Assembly (NCBI GenBank): GCA_020726505.1
Contig: JAHLEZ010000030.1
Location: 558,001 to 622,000, forward strand
Source of the DNA: Leptodontidium sp. MPI-SDFR-AT-0119
Lineage: Eukaryota > Ascomycota > Leotiomycetes > Helotiales > Leptodontidiaceae
Direction: 5' to 3'
DNA length: 64,000 nucleotides
Part shown: piece after piece, positions 23,834 through 34,449 of the stretch
Layout of the letters: every line of letters begins with the position of its first letter
Position numbering within the stretch: position 1 is the first letter of the stretch
The notes under the pieces: model-generated
Told to the model about the DNA's origin: nothing
The model's database searches: none
Seen by the model: the letters and a program-made list of their open reading frames with translations, nothing else
Position numbers and translations under genes: made by a program

Positions 23834-26800
23834 CAGCGTGTCAAAAGATTATTCAAACTAGTTAACTAATATTCTATTCTAGTTAACTAGAATAGAATAG
23901 AATATGAATAACAGATATTTGACTTGAATAGAATAGTTATTTTTAGTTAGTTAACTAATATTCAACTATTCAGCTCTATTTTTAGAAAGAATAAAAGATA
24001 AAAGACTTTTACTAGGTAAAATTATAATTAACTAATAACTAATTAAATAACTAAATAACTAAATAATTAACTTTTTTCTTTAATATAAAAGGGATTATCT
24101 TCTATATCTAAGCCTTTTATTACTGCTTTATATTCTTTTCCTTCTTCGTCGTTTAATATTCCCCAACTTTGAAGGCAAATTATCGTCTCAAAAGTCTCTT
24201 TACTAAGCCTATTTCTTAGCTTAGATATAATAAGAGCCCCTTGACTAAAAAATCGTTCACTAGCGGCCGAGCTAGCCGGAATTTGTAAATATTTCCTAGC
24301 AACTTGAGATAATATTTTATACTTCTCTTTATTAAGTCGCTAATAATCTAATGGCCTTATTTTTGACTATATATAAGTTAGATTTAATATTAATTATAAT
24401 TTAAAAAGGTAAGTTTACTTACATTTTTATTAGGCCTTTTTTCGCTTAAGTAAGCGGTTAATTCGTCTTCTTCTAAGTCGTCATCGCCGCTAGTGTATAT
24501 ACCTAGCTCGTCTATATCTTCGGCGTCGTATATATTAATATCTCCGTCGTTATCGATTATAGGATTATCTCGTAAATAGTCTGCTTTATAACTATATAAT
24601 ATTAGTAAGTTAATTTTTTATATAAAAAGAGAGGATTTACTTACACGTCGAAATCAGTCTTTAAGCGAGCTTTAATATCGCTAATAAAACTAGTAGAAAG
24701 GCCTAAAGCTTTAAGACCTTCCTCTTTAAGTCTAGGATCAAGGATTAAAGATATATAAAAGTTTTTACTTTTATTATCTAAAATTCCTAATCGAGGGTAA
24801 TATTTCCGAAGCTTTGTTATACCGCTATTAATAGCATTGATAAATAGCTTATCCTATTAAAAGTTAGTATATAATTAATTTATAAATAATAAGATAATAA
24901 ACTTACTTAAATATTTGCCCTAAAATTCTCTAATTTCGTATATATAAGAAATACCTCTGGAATAATATAATAAATGGTCGGGTAGTTCTCGGCTTGTAAT
25001 TTCGTAGTAGCTTTAACGAAGATAACTAATATAGCTAATACATTTTCTAGCCACGTGATTTCGATATCCGTAAGTAATAGTGAATTATTTGTAAAGGTTG
25101 AAGTAGAGCTATTTATAGTAGCCTTAATCGGTTCGTAAAGGTGTAAAAAGTTCTTTAACATATAATATGTTAAAGACCACCTTGTTTTTTGATTTAATAT
25201 TAGTTAATATATATATAAATACATAAATATATAATAAAGAATAAAAAACTTACCGAGTTGAGGAAGCCTAGGCTTCTCGATATTATGTGCTTGTATTTGA
25301 GCTTGTAATATTCGCTTATTTTCTTGCCCGTATTTAAGACCGATTATAATCTTTCGAATCTTTTTCTAAATTGAAAAGTCTTTATAAAGTTAATATATTT
25401 TAATTAATAAGTTAAAGAGTATAATTACTTACTTGTTTCGTGATCTTCTTCGTTATTTTCAACGTTATATATATCGTTTAAATAAGAAGTATCGTAGTCT
25501 TTTTTAATAAGACCTTTTAATATATCTTGAACGACTAAGTTAAGCACGTGAGCAATACACGGCGTATCTCCTTGAAATTTAATAGCCTCTATAGTATAAT
25601 GCTTAATAAAAGCCGTAATTAAGGTATCGTTTGAAGAAGCGTTATCTCGAGTTATACTAAAATATAATTAGTTAATTATTATTAATAATAGGATAAAACA
25701 AAACTTACCTTATTATATTATACTCGATATTAAAGTCTTTTAAGGCCTCTAATAAGACTTTATTCATATAAGCCCCTGAGTGTTTTTCGGCTAAATCTCG
25801 CATAGCTAATAACTTAGAGTTTATATTAAACTCAGCGTCTATCCAATGACTATAAAATTAATTAGTTATTAATAAAGAAATCTAAATTATAAAAGACTTA
25901 CATTGTAATTCCTAGGTAAGCGTCTTAATTTATAGCCGTCCAAGCGTCTAAAGTAAGGGAAAACCCCCCTTGTGATTTCTTTTGCTTAACTAATAAGTCT
26001 TTAATAAGGCTTTTAGTATTATTAAATTGAAGCGTAAGTTCGTCAGTAAGAACTTGAGAATATAATAAAGGCACTTCGCTATAAATAATTAGTTATTAAT
26101 CTTATATTTAAAAGGCTGTAAATACTAACCGATGTAAATACGCAAGAAGTCTTCGAAAACTAGGCGTAGTTACCGCTCGAAACGATATATTATTCGAGAC
26201 GATAAAATTAAGAAGTAATTTTTTAAAGTGACTTATAATAAAAGTCTGAACTTCTTCCTCTTCTTTTGATTCGTCTAGTTTTTGTCTCTTATTAAAAGAT
26301 TGCTTTAAGCTTAATTGACTAGAGCTTTCTGTCGTAGAATCCGATATAATTGATCCTTTTTAAATTAGTAATTATTTAATAATAAATAGTAAATAAATAA
26401 AGACACTTACTAGGGTTAATATCGTTTTTTAAAGCTTCTATATTAATAGCTTTATGAACGAATCGAAAGTGACTATAATAGTTACTAGTAGGAGCGTTGA
26501 CTTTTTGATTAATCCACTTTTTACTATAATTAATCATTAGTAATTATCTTTTTAAAAAGTTAATAGAATTACTTACGTGCAACCTTTTACTAAACACTTA
26601 ATAGTAACAGTTCGATAGTTTTCTAACTTTTCCGGATTAGGCTTAGCGGGATCGAGAGTTTTTTCTAAGTATTTATACTTAAATAAAGGAGCTTGTTGAT
26701 TAAGAGGTTCAAGCTTAAAGTCGACTGAATTTTGCTTGATATTTAAGGTAGATTAAGACATATTTAAGATATATATAATATATATAAGTAGTTGTTGTAA

Positions 26801-27326
26801 TAATAAGTAGTAGTTGTAATAACAAGTAGTTATTGTAAAGGTAATGATATTGAAGTAAAGAAAAAGTCAACTTTAGATAGGAAATCAAGTGTTTATATAA
26901 AGAATCAAATGATTCTACAATAATCTAATAAATTCTAGTGATTTATAATATTAATTACAATCGAACGTATTAATAATTGATCAATTATAATTACTAATAG
27001 TTTAATTTGTAATTAATAAAGCTAGAATAAGTGAGATTTTACGAGTTGATTCTTGAAGGTTCCTTATCGCTAGCCCCGCTTAATAAGCGTTAGGTGCAGA
27101 AACCTTTCTAAATTGAGTAAAGCTACCGTACCTCCCGAACCTTAAATTAAGCGAGAGGCTCTAATTGGCTAGCTAGCCCCTTACTCAGCAACTATTCAGC
27201 GTTATTTAACTAGAATAGAATAATAACCTAATATTAGTTAAGTAAAATAGAATAAGAGCTAATTTTGTTGAATAGAATAGAATAATCACGTGTTATTCTA
27301 TTCTAGTCTATTCATTTGACACGCTG
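23834..27326 (-). mobile_element. hAT-family DNA transposon hAT-B, nested in hAT-A
   Basis: The ends CAGCGTGTCAAA and TTTGACACGCTG are inverted repeats with a perfect 8-bp target duplication ACTAAATC (23826-23833 and 27327-27334), the hallmark of hAT insertion. Subterminal regions hold many copies of TTCTATTCTAGTTAACTAGA-like words on both sides. The 3,493-bp element encodes one transposase on the minus strand. It is inserted near the N-terminal coding end of hAT-A. Confidence 0.95.
24067..26761 (-). pseudogene. hAT-B transposase, nearly intact but with a nonsense codon at position 3
   Basis: The start codon is at 26761, and the third codon is TAA (MS*STLNIKQ), the expected product of CAA mutated by RIP. 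The BED zinc finger is split by an intron at 26576-26524 (GTAAGT donor): CLVKGC before it, then KKWINQKV and HFRFVH after it, joined in frame. Later come IAHVLNLVVQDILKGL (near 25540), KATTKLQAENYPTIYY (near 25000) and the dimerisation block ASSAASERFFSQGALIISKL near 24260-24200. A clean C-terminus ends KEKS and stop at 24067. Several more small introns have GTAAGT donors. It is far less mutated than hAT-A. Confidence 0.8.
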
Positions 27327-28375
27327 ACTAAATCGGGTCTAGCTCTTTAATAAATAACCCTCTTTTAAATATAAGCGGTTAATTATTAGAAAGCTTAAAA
27401 TCCTCTTGATTTTAAGTAATATTCGTTCGGGTAGTAGTAGAATAAGACATTTTATAAGATTTATATACTTTAGGTATATATAAAAGTAATAATAATAATA
27501 ATAATTAGAGTTGTTATTAAGTGTTTTAGTTGTGAAGTTATTTAATAAAGATAAAAAAAGAATTTCTAACGAGACTTTATCTTTATATATATTAATATAA
27601 TTATTTCTAGATTATTCTATTAAAATATTGATTTCTAATACTTCTAATAATTTATAAGCTTATTTTTATTACTAATATATTTTTAATAAGTAATAGAATA
27701 TTAAAGAATCAATTAGTTATAATATTAATAAGTTATGTGTTTGATTTGTCATTTTTTAAAGGTTTGCGAAGATTCTAGAAGCTAAGATAAGCTAAATCCT
27801 TATCTATTGGCTAAGAAGAACGTACGCTAGTTTAAGGTTATCTTTCTTATCTTAGCGCCCCTCTTCAAATTATATAGCTCTTACTTAAGTCATAATTAAG
27901 TTACTTTAATTAAATTAAATTAAAATATAATTAACGATGAAGTTACTTAAGTTTAATTTAAAGTAAGTATAGTTACTTTAATTTAATTTAATTAATTCCT
28001 ACCCTGCCAAGATCGACAAGAATCGATATGGGGTCCAATTGAGCCCCCCAACATATTCGATACAGCAGGGAGAGTCAGAGACGCTACTAATGAGTTAATC
28101 TCAGAACCTTTAAATCTCGCGACAACGTTGCTTCAACTAGATTTCGGAACCCATCATCCCTTACCCATTTGACGATACCCCTCTACCAGCAGTCCCGACT
28201 TACTTTTTCTAACTCTAGCTGACGGCAGTCGTAGCCGAGGAGCCCAAACAGGCCCCTGCCTCCTTGGACTCACTGCTCAGCCTTGCTCACCCACAGCTCA
28301 GGCTATAGCGGCGACGGCTCAGGTCCAAAGACGGAAATGGAAATTACTCATGTCGAGATTCCGATATCGAACTAC

Positions 28376-28690
28376 CTGTTTCTTGGATGATTGTAGGAGG
28401 TAAGCGAACTTGGCTAGAATAGACACATTTTGATTAAAGTGATGGCTAGTCCTGTTTTTTGGATGATATAGCGTGTAAGTGAACCTGGCTAAAGCAGACA
28501 CCTTTTGATCGAAGTGATAGCTAATCTTGTTTTTTTTTTTTTTTTTTTTTTGATGATTATAAGAGGTAAGCGAACCTGGCTAGAACAGACACCTTTTGAT
28601 CGTAGTGATGGCTAATCTTGTTTTTTTTTTTTGGATGATTATAGGCGGTAAGTAAACCTGGCTACAGCAGAGGGGATTTATTTATCAAAC
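28376..28690. repeat. Minisatellite, about four units of roughly 80 bp
   Basis: Units share GGATGATTATAGGAGGTAAG, then CGAACCTGGCTAGAACAGAC, ACCTTTTGATCG and GTGATGGCTAATCTTG, ending in a T run of 6 to 22. It lies in unmutated DNA just right of hAT-A. The 28007-28375 stretch before it holds no recognisable feature. Confidence 0.75.
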
Positions 28691-28925
28691 TGATAGCTAA
28701 CGTCTTCTCGATGATAGGATGTAGGTCATTATAGCTGCCTTAGAATGTACTTGATTGAATCGATTTGCTGATGATATTTTCCGATGGTTAATAGAAGGTA
28801 AGAGTCTTCTTCAGTGTGGTAAAATGCTTATCTTCCGGCGTTTAAGCGACTTACGCGAGTATTTTTAATAGGATAGTCCAACCACAGGATAGGTACCACC
28901 AGATCTCTCAGAACAGGGGGTAAGC

Positions 28926-29279
28926 ATGCTAGATGTTGACAAAGAAATGGGCATTGCTTGGTCTATACCACGTGATGGTAGAATCAGACTCTCATTCGAC
29001 CTGGGTTGGCTCACGAAGTTTGAAGACAGCATGTACCATTGGGACGCGGAAGAACCTACTTCAGAACGGAAAGAAAAGTCAAGAAAGGCTTTGGAATCCA
29101 AGATGCGGACGATTAAAGAGTTTCATAACAACCTACGGAAATCCGGGGACTTCTGTATTGTGGATAGCAACCTCGCGAATCCAGACCCTGTTCTGGCCAT
29201 TTACAGACCTGGATACAGCAATGTTGAGGTGTATCAGACCAAGAGTAACAGGTTGGTTCTCATGGTTTCTATTGTATAG
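28926..29279 (+). CDS. Hypothetical ORF, 117 codons
   Basis: The frame begins MLDVDKEMGIAWSIPRDGRI and has balanced amino-acid composition without low-complexity runs. Upstream the same frame stays open back to a TAG at about 28893 and beyond that has a few more readable codons, so this may be the 3' part of a decayed or spliced gene. No domain is recognised, and overlapping frames are also open. It could equally be a chance ORF. The following 29280-30620 shows no other convincing gene, only short overlapping ORFs. Confidence 0.3.
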   Translation: MLDVDKEMGIAWSIPRDGRIRLSFDLGWLTKFEDSMYHWDAEEPTSERKEKSRKALESKMRTIKEFHNNLRKSGDFCIVDSNLANPDPVLAIYRPGYSNVEVYQTKSNRLVLMVSIV

Positions 29280-30629
29280 CGACTTATTTAGTAAGTTCTA
29301 ACCCAAGTTGAATCTAGCGTGAAAGCGGAAAAGACGATTCCTAAATGGTCAATTGATCAATGGGGAAGAGTCCTGTACGTAGCACTCCGCAGGATTAAAT
29401 CATAGCATGTTACCATCCTGACTTTCAACAGATTTTGCCTTCAGAGATCACAACTAATAAAGTCAGCAATCCCTCGAAGCCACTTGGATAAATGGTCCCA
29501 TAAGCACGAGATCTCAAGCTGACTTGTCTTCACCTGCACCATAATCCCTTCGCGTCGTCATCTGAACTTCTTCGTGACAAGCGCTGGCAGTGCGCTAACG
29601 GCCCGAAGGAAGTAGGGCGATTCTGGGTGGATCTCAGAGCAAATGCACGTCGGATCTTCTTGGCACTTCAGCCGTTAACTAAGATCAGGTGCGAAGCATC
29701 TCAGGGGTCTTTCGGCTGATCGTGAGATCGTGCATCGGAGAGATCTTTTTCGAGAACCTTGGCCCCTCTTAGGGACACCGCCACGAACAAAGTTTACCCC
29801 TCACCCGTGGGTATAAGCGAGCCAAGGCAGAGCTCGGACCAGTTCTTCGCAGTACAAACAAGCTTTCCATATCAGCTCCATTTACCTTTTTATTGGTTTT
29901 ATAAACGAATATACGAGCTCAAGTTTTGCGGTGGTGAACCTATCTTTGGCTTTTTCTTCTTTTAAAATGAGAGTAATTGAATTTCGGCATTCATCACAAT
30001 CGTTGACGAAGCATTGGGAAGTGACTGCCGGCGTAACCTCAGATTCAAACCCTTCCCGTTTAGTAACTTGACCCGCTTGCATAAACCAAACGTTGCTTCC
30101 ACCTATCAAAGCTGGTCTCCGAATGTCGAGAAGCCCCAATATGATGCTTCGGCAGCATAAGTTCAGTAACATTATCAGATACTAACCCTGGACTACCCCG
30201 CAATTGTGTCAGTTCACACTGCTCAGGCACGTACATCTCCGATGCATGTCGACATTCATACAGCTCCACGTGAGGCTTCTTGCATTGAACACTCGGATCA
30301 ATTGAATTTTCTCTGGCCTTTCCAGCAAGTGACGCTCACCATCCTCGGCGCAAATAGCTTTCACATGTTTCATAATTCTTGTTTAGGGGATTTGCTCTCC
30401 TAATGACCACCAGTTTGTAGTGCCTAAACTTTCGAAGAAGCCAGCCTCGGCGTCCGGGAGCAACTACTACCCAAAGAGTGACGATCAGAAGCTTGAATGC
30501 ATGTTGCAATAACCCAGACACTTGTCTACCTCGGTAGGTTTAAATTTTAAGGATTGCAGAATTCTGGACGGAATGAGCGAATCTGTCCCGAAGGTAAGGA
30601 CTACCCCGAATTCCGCGAAATCCAAATTG

Positions 30630-30635
30630 TATAAA
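30630..30635 (+). promoter_or_regulatory. TATA box of the HsbA-type gene
   Basis: TATAAA lies 101 bp upstream of the ATG, followed by a pyrimidine-rich leader ending CATCTCAAAATG, a good fungal start context. Confidence 0.55.
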
Positions 30636-30735
30636 GTCCCCGCGGCGAACCTCGATATCTCCCTATCAACAGTCCCAGATTAATCCTCAAAAGTAACTTC
30701 GTTTATACACCTAACCGCCCTCGCCTCATCTCAAA

Positions 30736-31324
30736 ATGCAGCTCATCAGTGCCATCCTTCCTCTTCTGCTCTCCTCCACCCTATCCTTAGCGAGCCCCGT
30801 CACAAAGACCAAGAGAGCCGTCAGCACGGTTCTGTCCGACATCGCTACCATCAGCTCTGATGTAGCCACCCTGACCAGTGACGCTGGCTCCTACACTGGC
30901 GGCCTCTTTCAGTCTCTCGCCCTTGCTATTACTGTTGACAACCTCGAGTCTGCCATCAAAACTGCAACTAGCGACACCACCTCCTCCGCCACTTTTAGCT
31001 CCACAGACTCTGACAGTATCCTTTCCGCTGTCACCACACTTACTCCCAAAATTATTACACTTTTGAGCGATTTGGATGGTATTGTACGTAGTGCTTAATA
31101 AACCACTACCTAGATAGCCGACTAATATATTGGTGTAGGCTTCTACCATTGCTTCAGCTGGCTACACTTCAACCGTTGAGAGTGCCTTGAAAACGTTGAC
31201 TACCGACACCGATGCTCTCTTTGTCGCTCTTGAGGCTAAAGTCGACTCAGCTGATGCAGCTGACCTCGCTCAGCTGCAGGCTGAAATCGATGCTGCTTTC
31301 GCCACTGCTGTTGCTACTTTCTAG
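30736..31324 (+). CDS. Secreted HsbA-family (hydrophobic surface binding protein A) cell-wall protein
   Basis: Two exons, 30736-31083 and 31139-31324, encode 177 residues. The 55-bp intron has donor GTACGT, a GACTAAT branch-like site and acceptor TAG, and joins ...LSDLDGI to ASTIASAGY in phase 0. Residues 1-19 form a signal peptide (MQLISAILPLLLSSTLSLA, cleavage before SP). The mature part is Ala/Ser/Thr-rich and helical, with the spaced Asp-Ile and Leu pattern of the HsbA family (about 180 residues). Known members are secreted and bind hydrophobic surfaces or the cell wall, some aiding recruitment of lytic enzymes. The exons show no RIP although transposon nests lie on both sides. Family is confident; function here is inferred. 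Confidence 0.82.
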
Positions 31325-31792
31325 AGGTTGGTGCTGAGAGGAGCGGTCGCCGGATGCTCGGGGACATTGGACGATTTGTGGGCAAATAGGGGCCAAGCGT
31401 CTGAGAGCTAGCAAGTCGCGTTCTATTGAGATGTAGTCTGGTACAATCATAATGTTGTGTTTTACTGTTCCAAACTTTGCAGGCGTAACAGAGGTCCTGC
31501 TTGCCCTTTGAACAATCTCGATGCGGCAAAGAATTTGGCCGAACGAAGTTTAATTTGCAACAAAACTCTGAGCTAGTGATATGATTAACTAAGTCCTGTA
31601 TTTTAATCGTAAGGTCTTGGCTTATTATCCCAAAGACTTTCTACAAGTCGAGGCTTTTTACGACTTAAGGTTAGGAGTTTATTGTTTTTATCTTTTGCTA
31701 ATACTCGGTAGAGGCTTACATATTAAAGGTCGTGAAAGAAGATTCGCTAAAATTAGCTGTAATATATTAACAATGTAATAAATTGTAAATTA
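31325..31792. other. No gene seen; 3' flank becoming AT-rich
   Basis: The HsbA-type gene is followed by about 230 bp of ordinary sequence, then by AT-rich DNA (31560-31790) with reduced CA/TG. This looks like the edge of mutational spread. No ORF or RNA gene is supported. Confidence 0.4.
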
Positions 31793-32275
31793 ATGCGTAG
31801 ATGTAATAAGTTTTCAAGACAAGATGTTGTCGTTGAGAACACGATCAAATCTTTTAGCTCCTCGAGAAGTCGCTTAGCACACCTTGTAGCTTCGCACACG
31901 CACACCAAGACGGCTAAAGCGAGAGCTTCTGTCGATTATAATACGGCATCCGCGGAATTTCATCACTGTTTTGAATCCGAGAACTTCCTCACTGCGGTCA
32001 TTGGCTCCGACCAAATGGTCAGACACTCGTCACTGGAAGTTGTTTACGGCCCATCCGACAATGACATTGATATGTGTGGCACTCTTTCGATGTTTTAGGG
32101 GGCATTATAGGACCTCAAGGATCTGTTTGTCAGTATCCCTAGACTAGTTAAGATCTTGGAGTTTTGGCGCACAATAGCCTATCACGAGTCAACCCTTACC
32201 AGATTCATCTGTCATCAAAGGATACTGAACCTCAATGAAATATCTTCTCATTTCGGAAAAGAGATGGACCTTCTG
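31793..32275 (+). pseudogene. Unidentified gene fragment with two TAG codons
   Basis: One frame runs from ATG at 31793 to 32275, broken only by TAG at 32096-32098 and 32108-32110. Both are explained by CAG to TAG (F-Q-G-A-L-Q-D). Downstream the frame reads DLKDLFVSIPRLVKILEF, then HESTLTRFICHQRILNLNEI, and stops at GTATGA, which could be an intron donor. Composition and continuity argue for a real former gene. I do not recognise the family. The truncated 306-bp open part alone would be a misleading gene model. Confidence 0.5.
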
Positions 32276-32339
32276 GTATGACATCTAATACCATGGCTCA
32301 TGTTTGGACGAGTTTGTCAATAGGCTGGCTGTCATTTGC

Positions 32340-32649
32340 ATGGGTTAAAGAAATTGATGCTGGCATCCTTCACCAAGACCCTACGTTGAAGATCCTGCTT
32401 TTAAGGACGTCTGGTGTTGATATGGAGGTCCTGCGAGGGCGGTAAGGCGGAATTTATTCAGCGAGTGGGATACGGATTCTGATGAAGACAATATGGCCGA
32501 TGATGATCCAGGAGCTGACCCTGATCCGGACATCATGACAACTTGCGACAGTGCATCAGAAGACGGCTCACCCAGCCATAGTACGTCGAATAGTGGGAAG
32601 CCTCCGAGTATCACTCATTCTACAACTTCTTTAGAACCCTTCGACGACG
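32340..32649 (+). pseudogene. Acidic, Ser-rich coding fragment cut by pogo-A
   Basis: A frame covering RRNLFSEWDTDSDEDN, MADDDPGADPDPDIM and TSNSGKPPSITHSTTS runs without stops from about 32405 until it meets the pogo-A end at 32650. It may be a later exon of the fragment at 31793-32275, but a splice joining them cannot be proven because two frames are plausible between 32320 and 32400. Residues translated beyond 32651 belong to the transposon end. Confidence 0.4.
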
Positions 32650-33714
32650 TAAGTCCGTGCACCACCATTCCGGTCACCCCCTTATTCCGGTTACCTCGCT
32701 TAATACACCCTTTTTTTACTTACTTATTTTTAATAATTAATAATTATCTTATTCTCTTATCGATTTTCTTAATTTTTAGAATATTAATTAAAACGGTTAT
32801 TATATTAAAATATACGTAAGATAACGTTATTCTAGCTTTTCGTGCGATTAAAACTAGCAAGTCCGTACGATATGCTGCAAAAAAGTAAAATATATTATAC
32901 TTTATTCTCCAGGACCGATCTCGTAATATAAACTCTTATTAACACGCTACTAGTTATTTGCAAAAGCTACCTCCGGTATTAGAAAAGCGTCTTATATACT
33001 GGATTTTGATTTAAAAGATATTAAGGTTTAGTATTACTTATGCGCAATTACGGATTTTTAGGAACTGATTTTATATGCTTTAAAAGAACTTAATATTACT
33101 CGGAAAACGATAAGTACAACGGGTTTTCAAGCGGAATCTTGTTCTTAATATTAAAAAGTAATATTTTATTAATTATGTACGTGTTAATAACGTAATTACC
33201 GAAGTTATTAAGCCTTAGTTCCGGAAATTGGAAATTCCGGCTATTAAGGCTATTTTACCTGAAAATCGATGGAATATAAATGAAGCAGGAAATAAAAGAC
33301 ATTGGAATTAATGGATTAGTTATTAGTTATATAAATCGACGTTTTGTATAACGGAAACAATCTGGTTCTCGGAATTAAACCTTACTTATTAAATGTATTT
33401 TTATAATAAGCCGGAAAACGATTTCACTTGTAATATATAAAGGAAAATCGGTTTAATAATAATAATTTCCAGCAGATATTAACGAATTCAAGTCGTAGTA
33501 ATTTATAATAACAGAAAATAAATAAATAAATAATACTATTGTATTAAAATAACTAAATAAGGTTTTTATCTTTTAAACGTAATTACGTAACGAAAACCCC
33601 CGGTTATTAGTCTTAAACAGCTATAAAAGTTATAAGATTACAGAATTCTTATAGAAGTACTTAGAATATAATATATTTATATTATTTTTACTTGCTTATA
33701 CGTTATACGTCTTA

Positions 33715-33860
33715 CGGAGGTCGCGGCAAAAAGTCATGGGTGCATCAGCAAAAAAAAACTCGGCGGTCCATAGGCCATTCCGCGTCCTACGCTAGCGGCG
33801 CCAGCCGTCCGCTATTTAGCGAGATTAGCGGACGGCTCATCACTCCAATCGACAGACGGC
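33715..33860 (+). repeat. Left terminal region of the Plavaka-like element
   Basis: It contains the 29-bp terminal repeat, an A-tract and a strong hairpin AGCCGTCCGCT...AGCGGACGGCT (33803-33836). The region keeps many CA/TG, unlike the interior. A related GGCGGACGGCTGCGCCC word lies near 54349 at the other end. Confidence 0.75.
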
Positions 33861-34034
33861 CGCCGTCTAAGTCGTGCGCATCTATTCCTCCTAGCCTCCT
33901 TTTCCCTTACAAGTCACGAATAATAATTACATTAAGCCCACTTTTATTTGTTAAATATAATATAGTATATACCCTTATCCTTAATACTAATGCCTAAAAG
34001 TCTCAAATAAAATAAAATAACTAAAGCCCCGTTA

Positions 34035-34262
34035 TTAAAGCCGCCTTACTAAAATTACTTTACTAAAGTGGCCCCGCTAAAGTCTCTTACTTCTTATAAA
34101 GCGGCCTCGCCAAAGTCGCCTTACTAAAATCGCACTGCTAAAGTGGCCCCGCCAAAGTCGTCTTACTCCTTATAAAGCGGCCTCGCCAAAGTCGCCTTAC
34201 CAAAATCACTCTACTAAAGTGGCCTTACAAAAGTCCCCTTATTAAAGCCGGCTTACTAAATA
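34035..34262 (+). repeat. Tandem array 1, 14-15-bp units grouped into a 76-bp unit
   Basis: Units follow AAAGTSGCCNNNCTA (AAAGTCGCCTTACTA, AAAGTGGCCCCGCCA and similar). The larger word ATAAAGCGGCCTCGCCAAAG recurs 76 bp apart (34101 and 34177). It separates the left terminus from the first gene. Confidence 0.75.
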
Positions 34263-34449
34263 AATATTTCTCTTTAATAATGCTCCTATTCTAATTAATA
34301 ATACTATTTTTATATTAAATTAAGTTTAACACACCTATAGTCTTTGAATTATTAGAAAGATCCTAAATTATTAATACTTAAAGTAATTATAAGTAAGTAG
34401 CCTTTTACATTTTAACATTTACTTTTCTTCTAAAATCAAACAAACTCGG

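Larger units (their letters stand above)
1284..27450 (-). pseudogene. hAT-A transposase, RIP-inactivated and split
   Basis: The start codon lies at 27450 (MSYSTTTRTNIT then TAA) and the stop at 1284. The order on the minus strand is: N-terminus 27450-27335; break by hAT-B; BED-like finger remnant near 23640-23700; catalytic region 21300-23600; C-terminal hAT dimerisation region near 21000-21230, with words ATSASSERYFSHGALVINKL; then a tail that continues across the copia insertion to 1284. Residues KATNKLQADKYPTIYY near 21850 are the conserved hAT block. Several GTAAGT donors suggest small introns. Many CAA/CAG codons are now TAA/TAG. The gene is dead. Confidence 0.75.
1133..28006 (-). mobile_element. 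hAT-family DNA transposon hAT-A, interrupted by three insertions
   Basis: The ends are an imperfect inverted repeat, GGCAGGGT on the left and ACCCTGCC on the right, followed on both sides by AT-rich subterminal DNA with repeated AAGTTACTT/TTAAGTTACTT words. The net element (1133-1314, 20975-23833, 27335-28006, minus a solo LTR) is about 3.4 kb, normal for fungal hAT elements. It encodes a hAT transposase on the minus strand. No 8-bp target duplication is visible: the left flank is TATATAGG and the right flank CCAAGATC. The left end must still belong to this element, because the transposase C-terminus reads through the copia insertion site into it. Confidence 0.8.
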
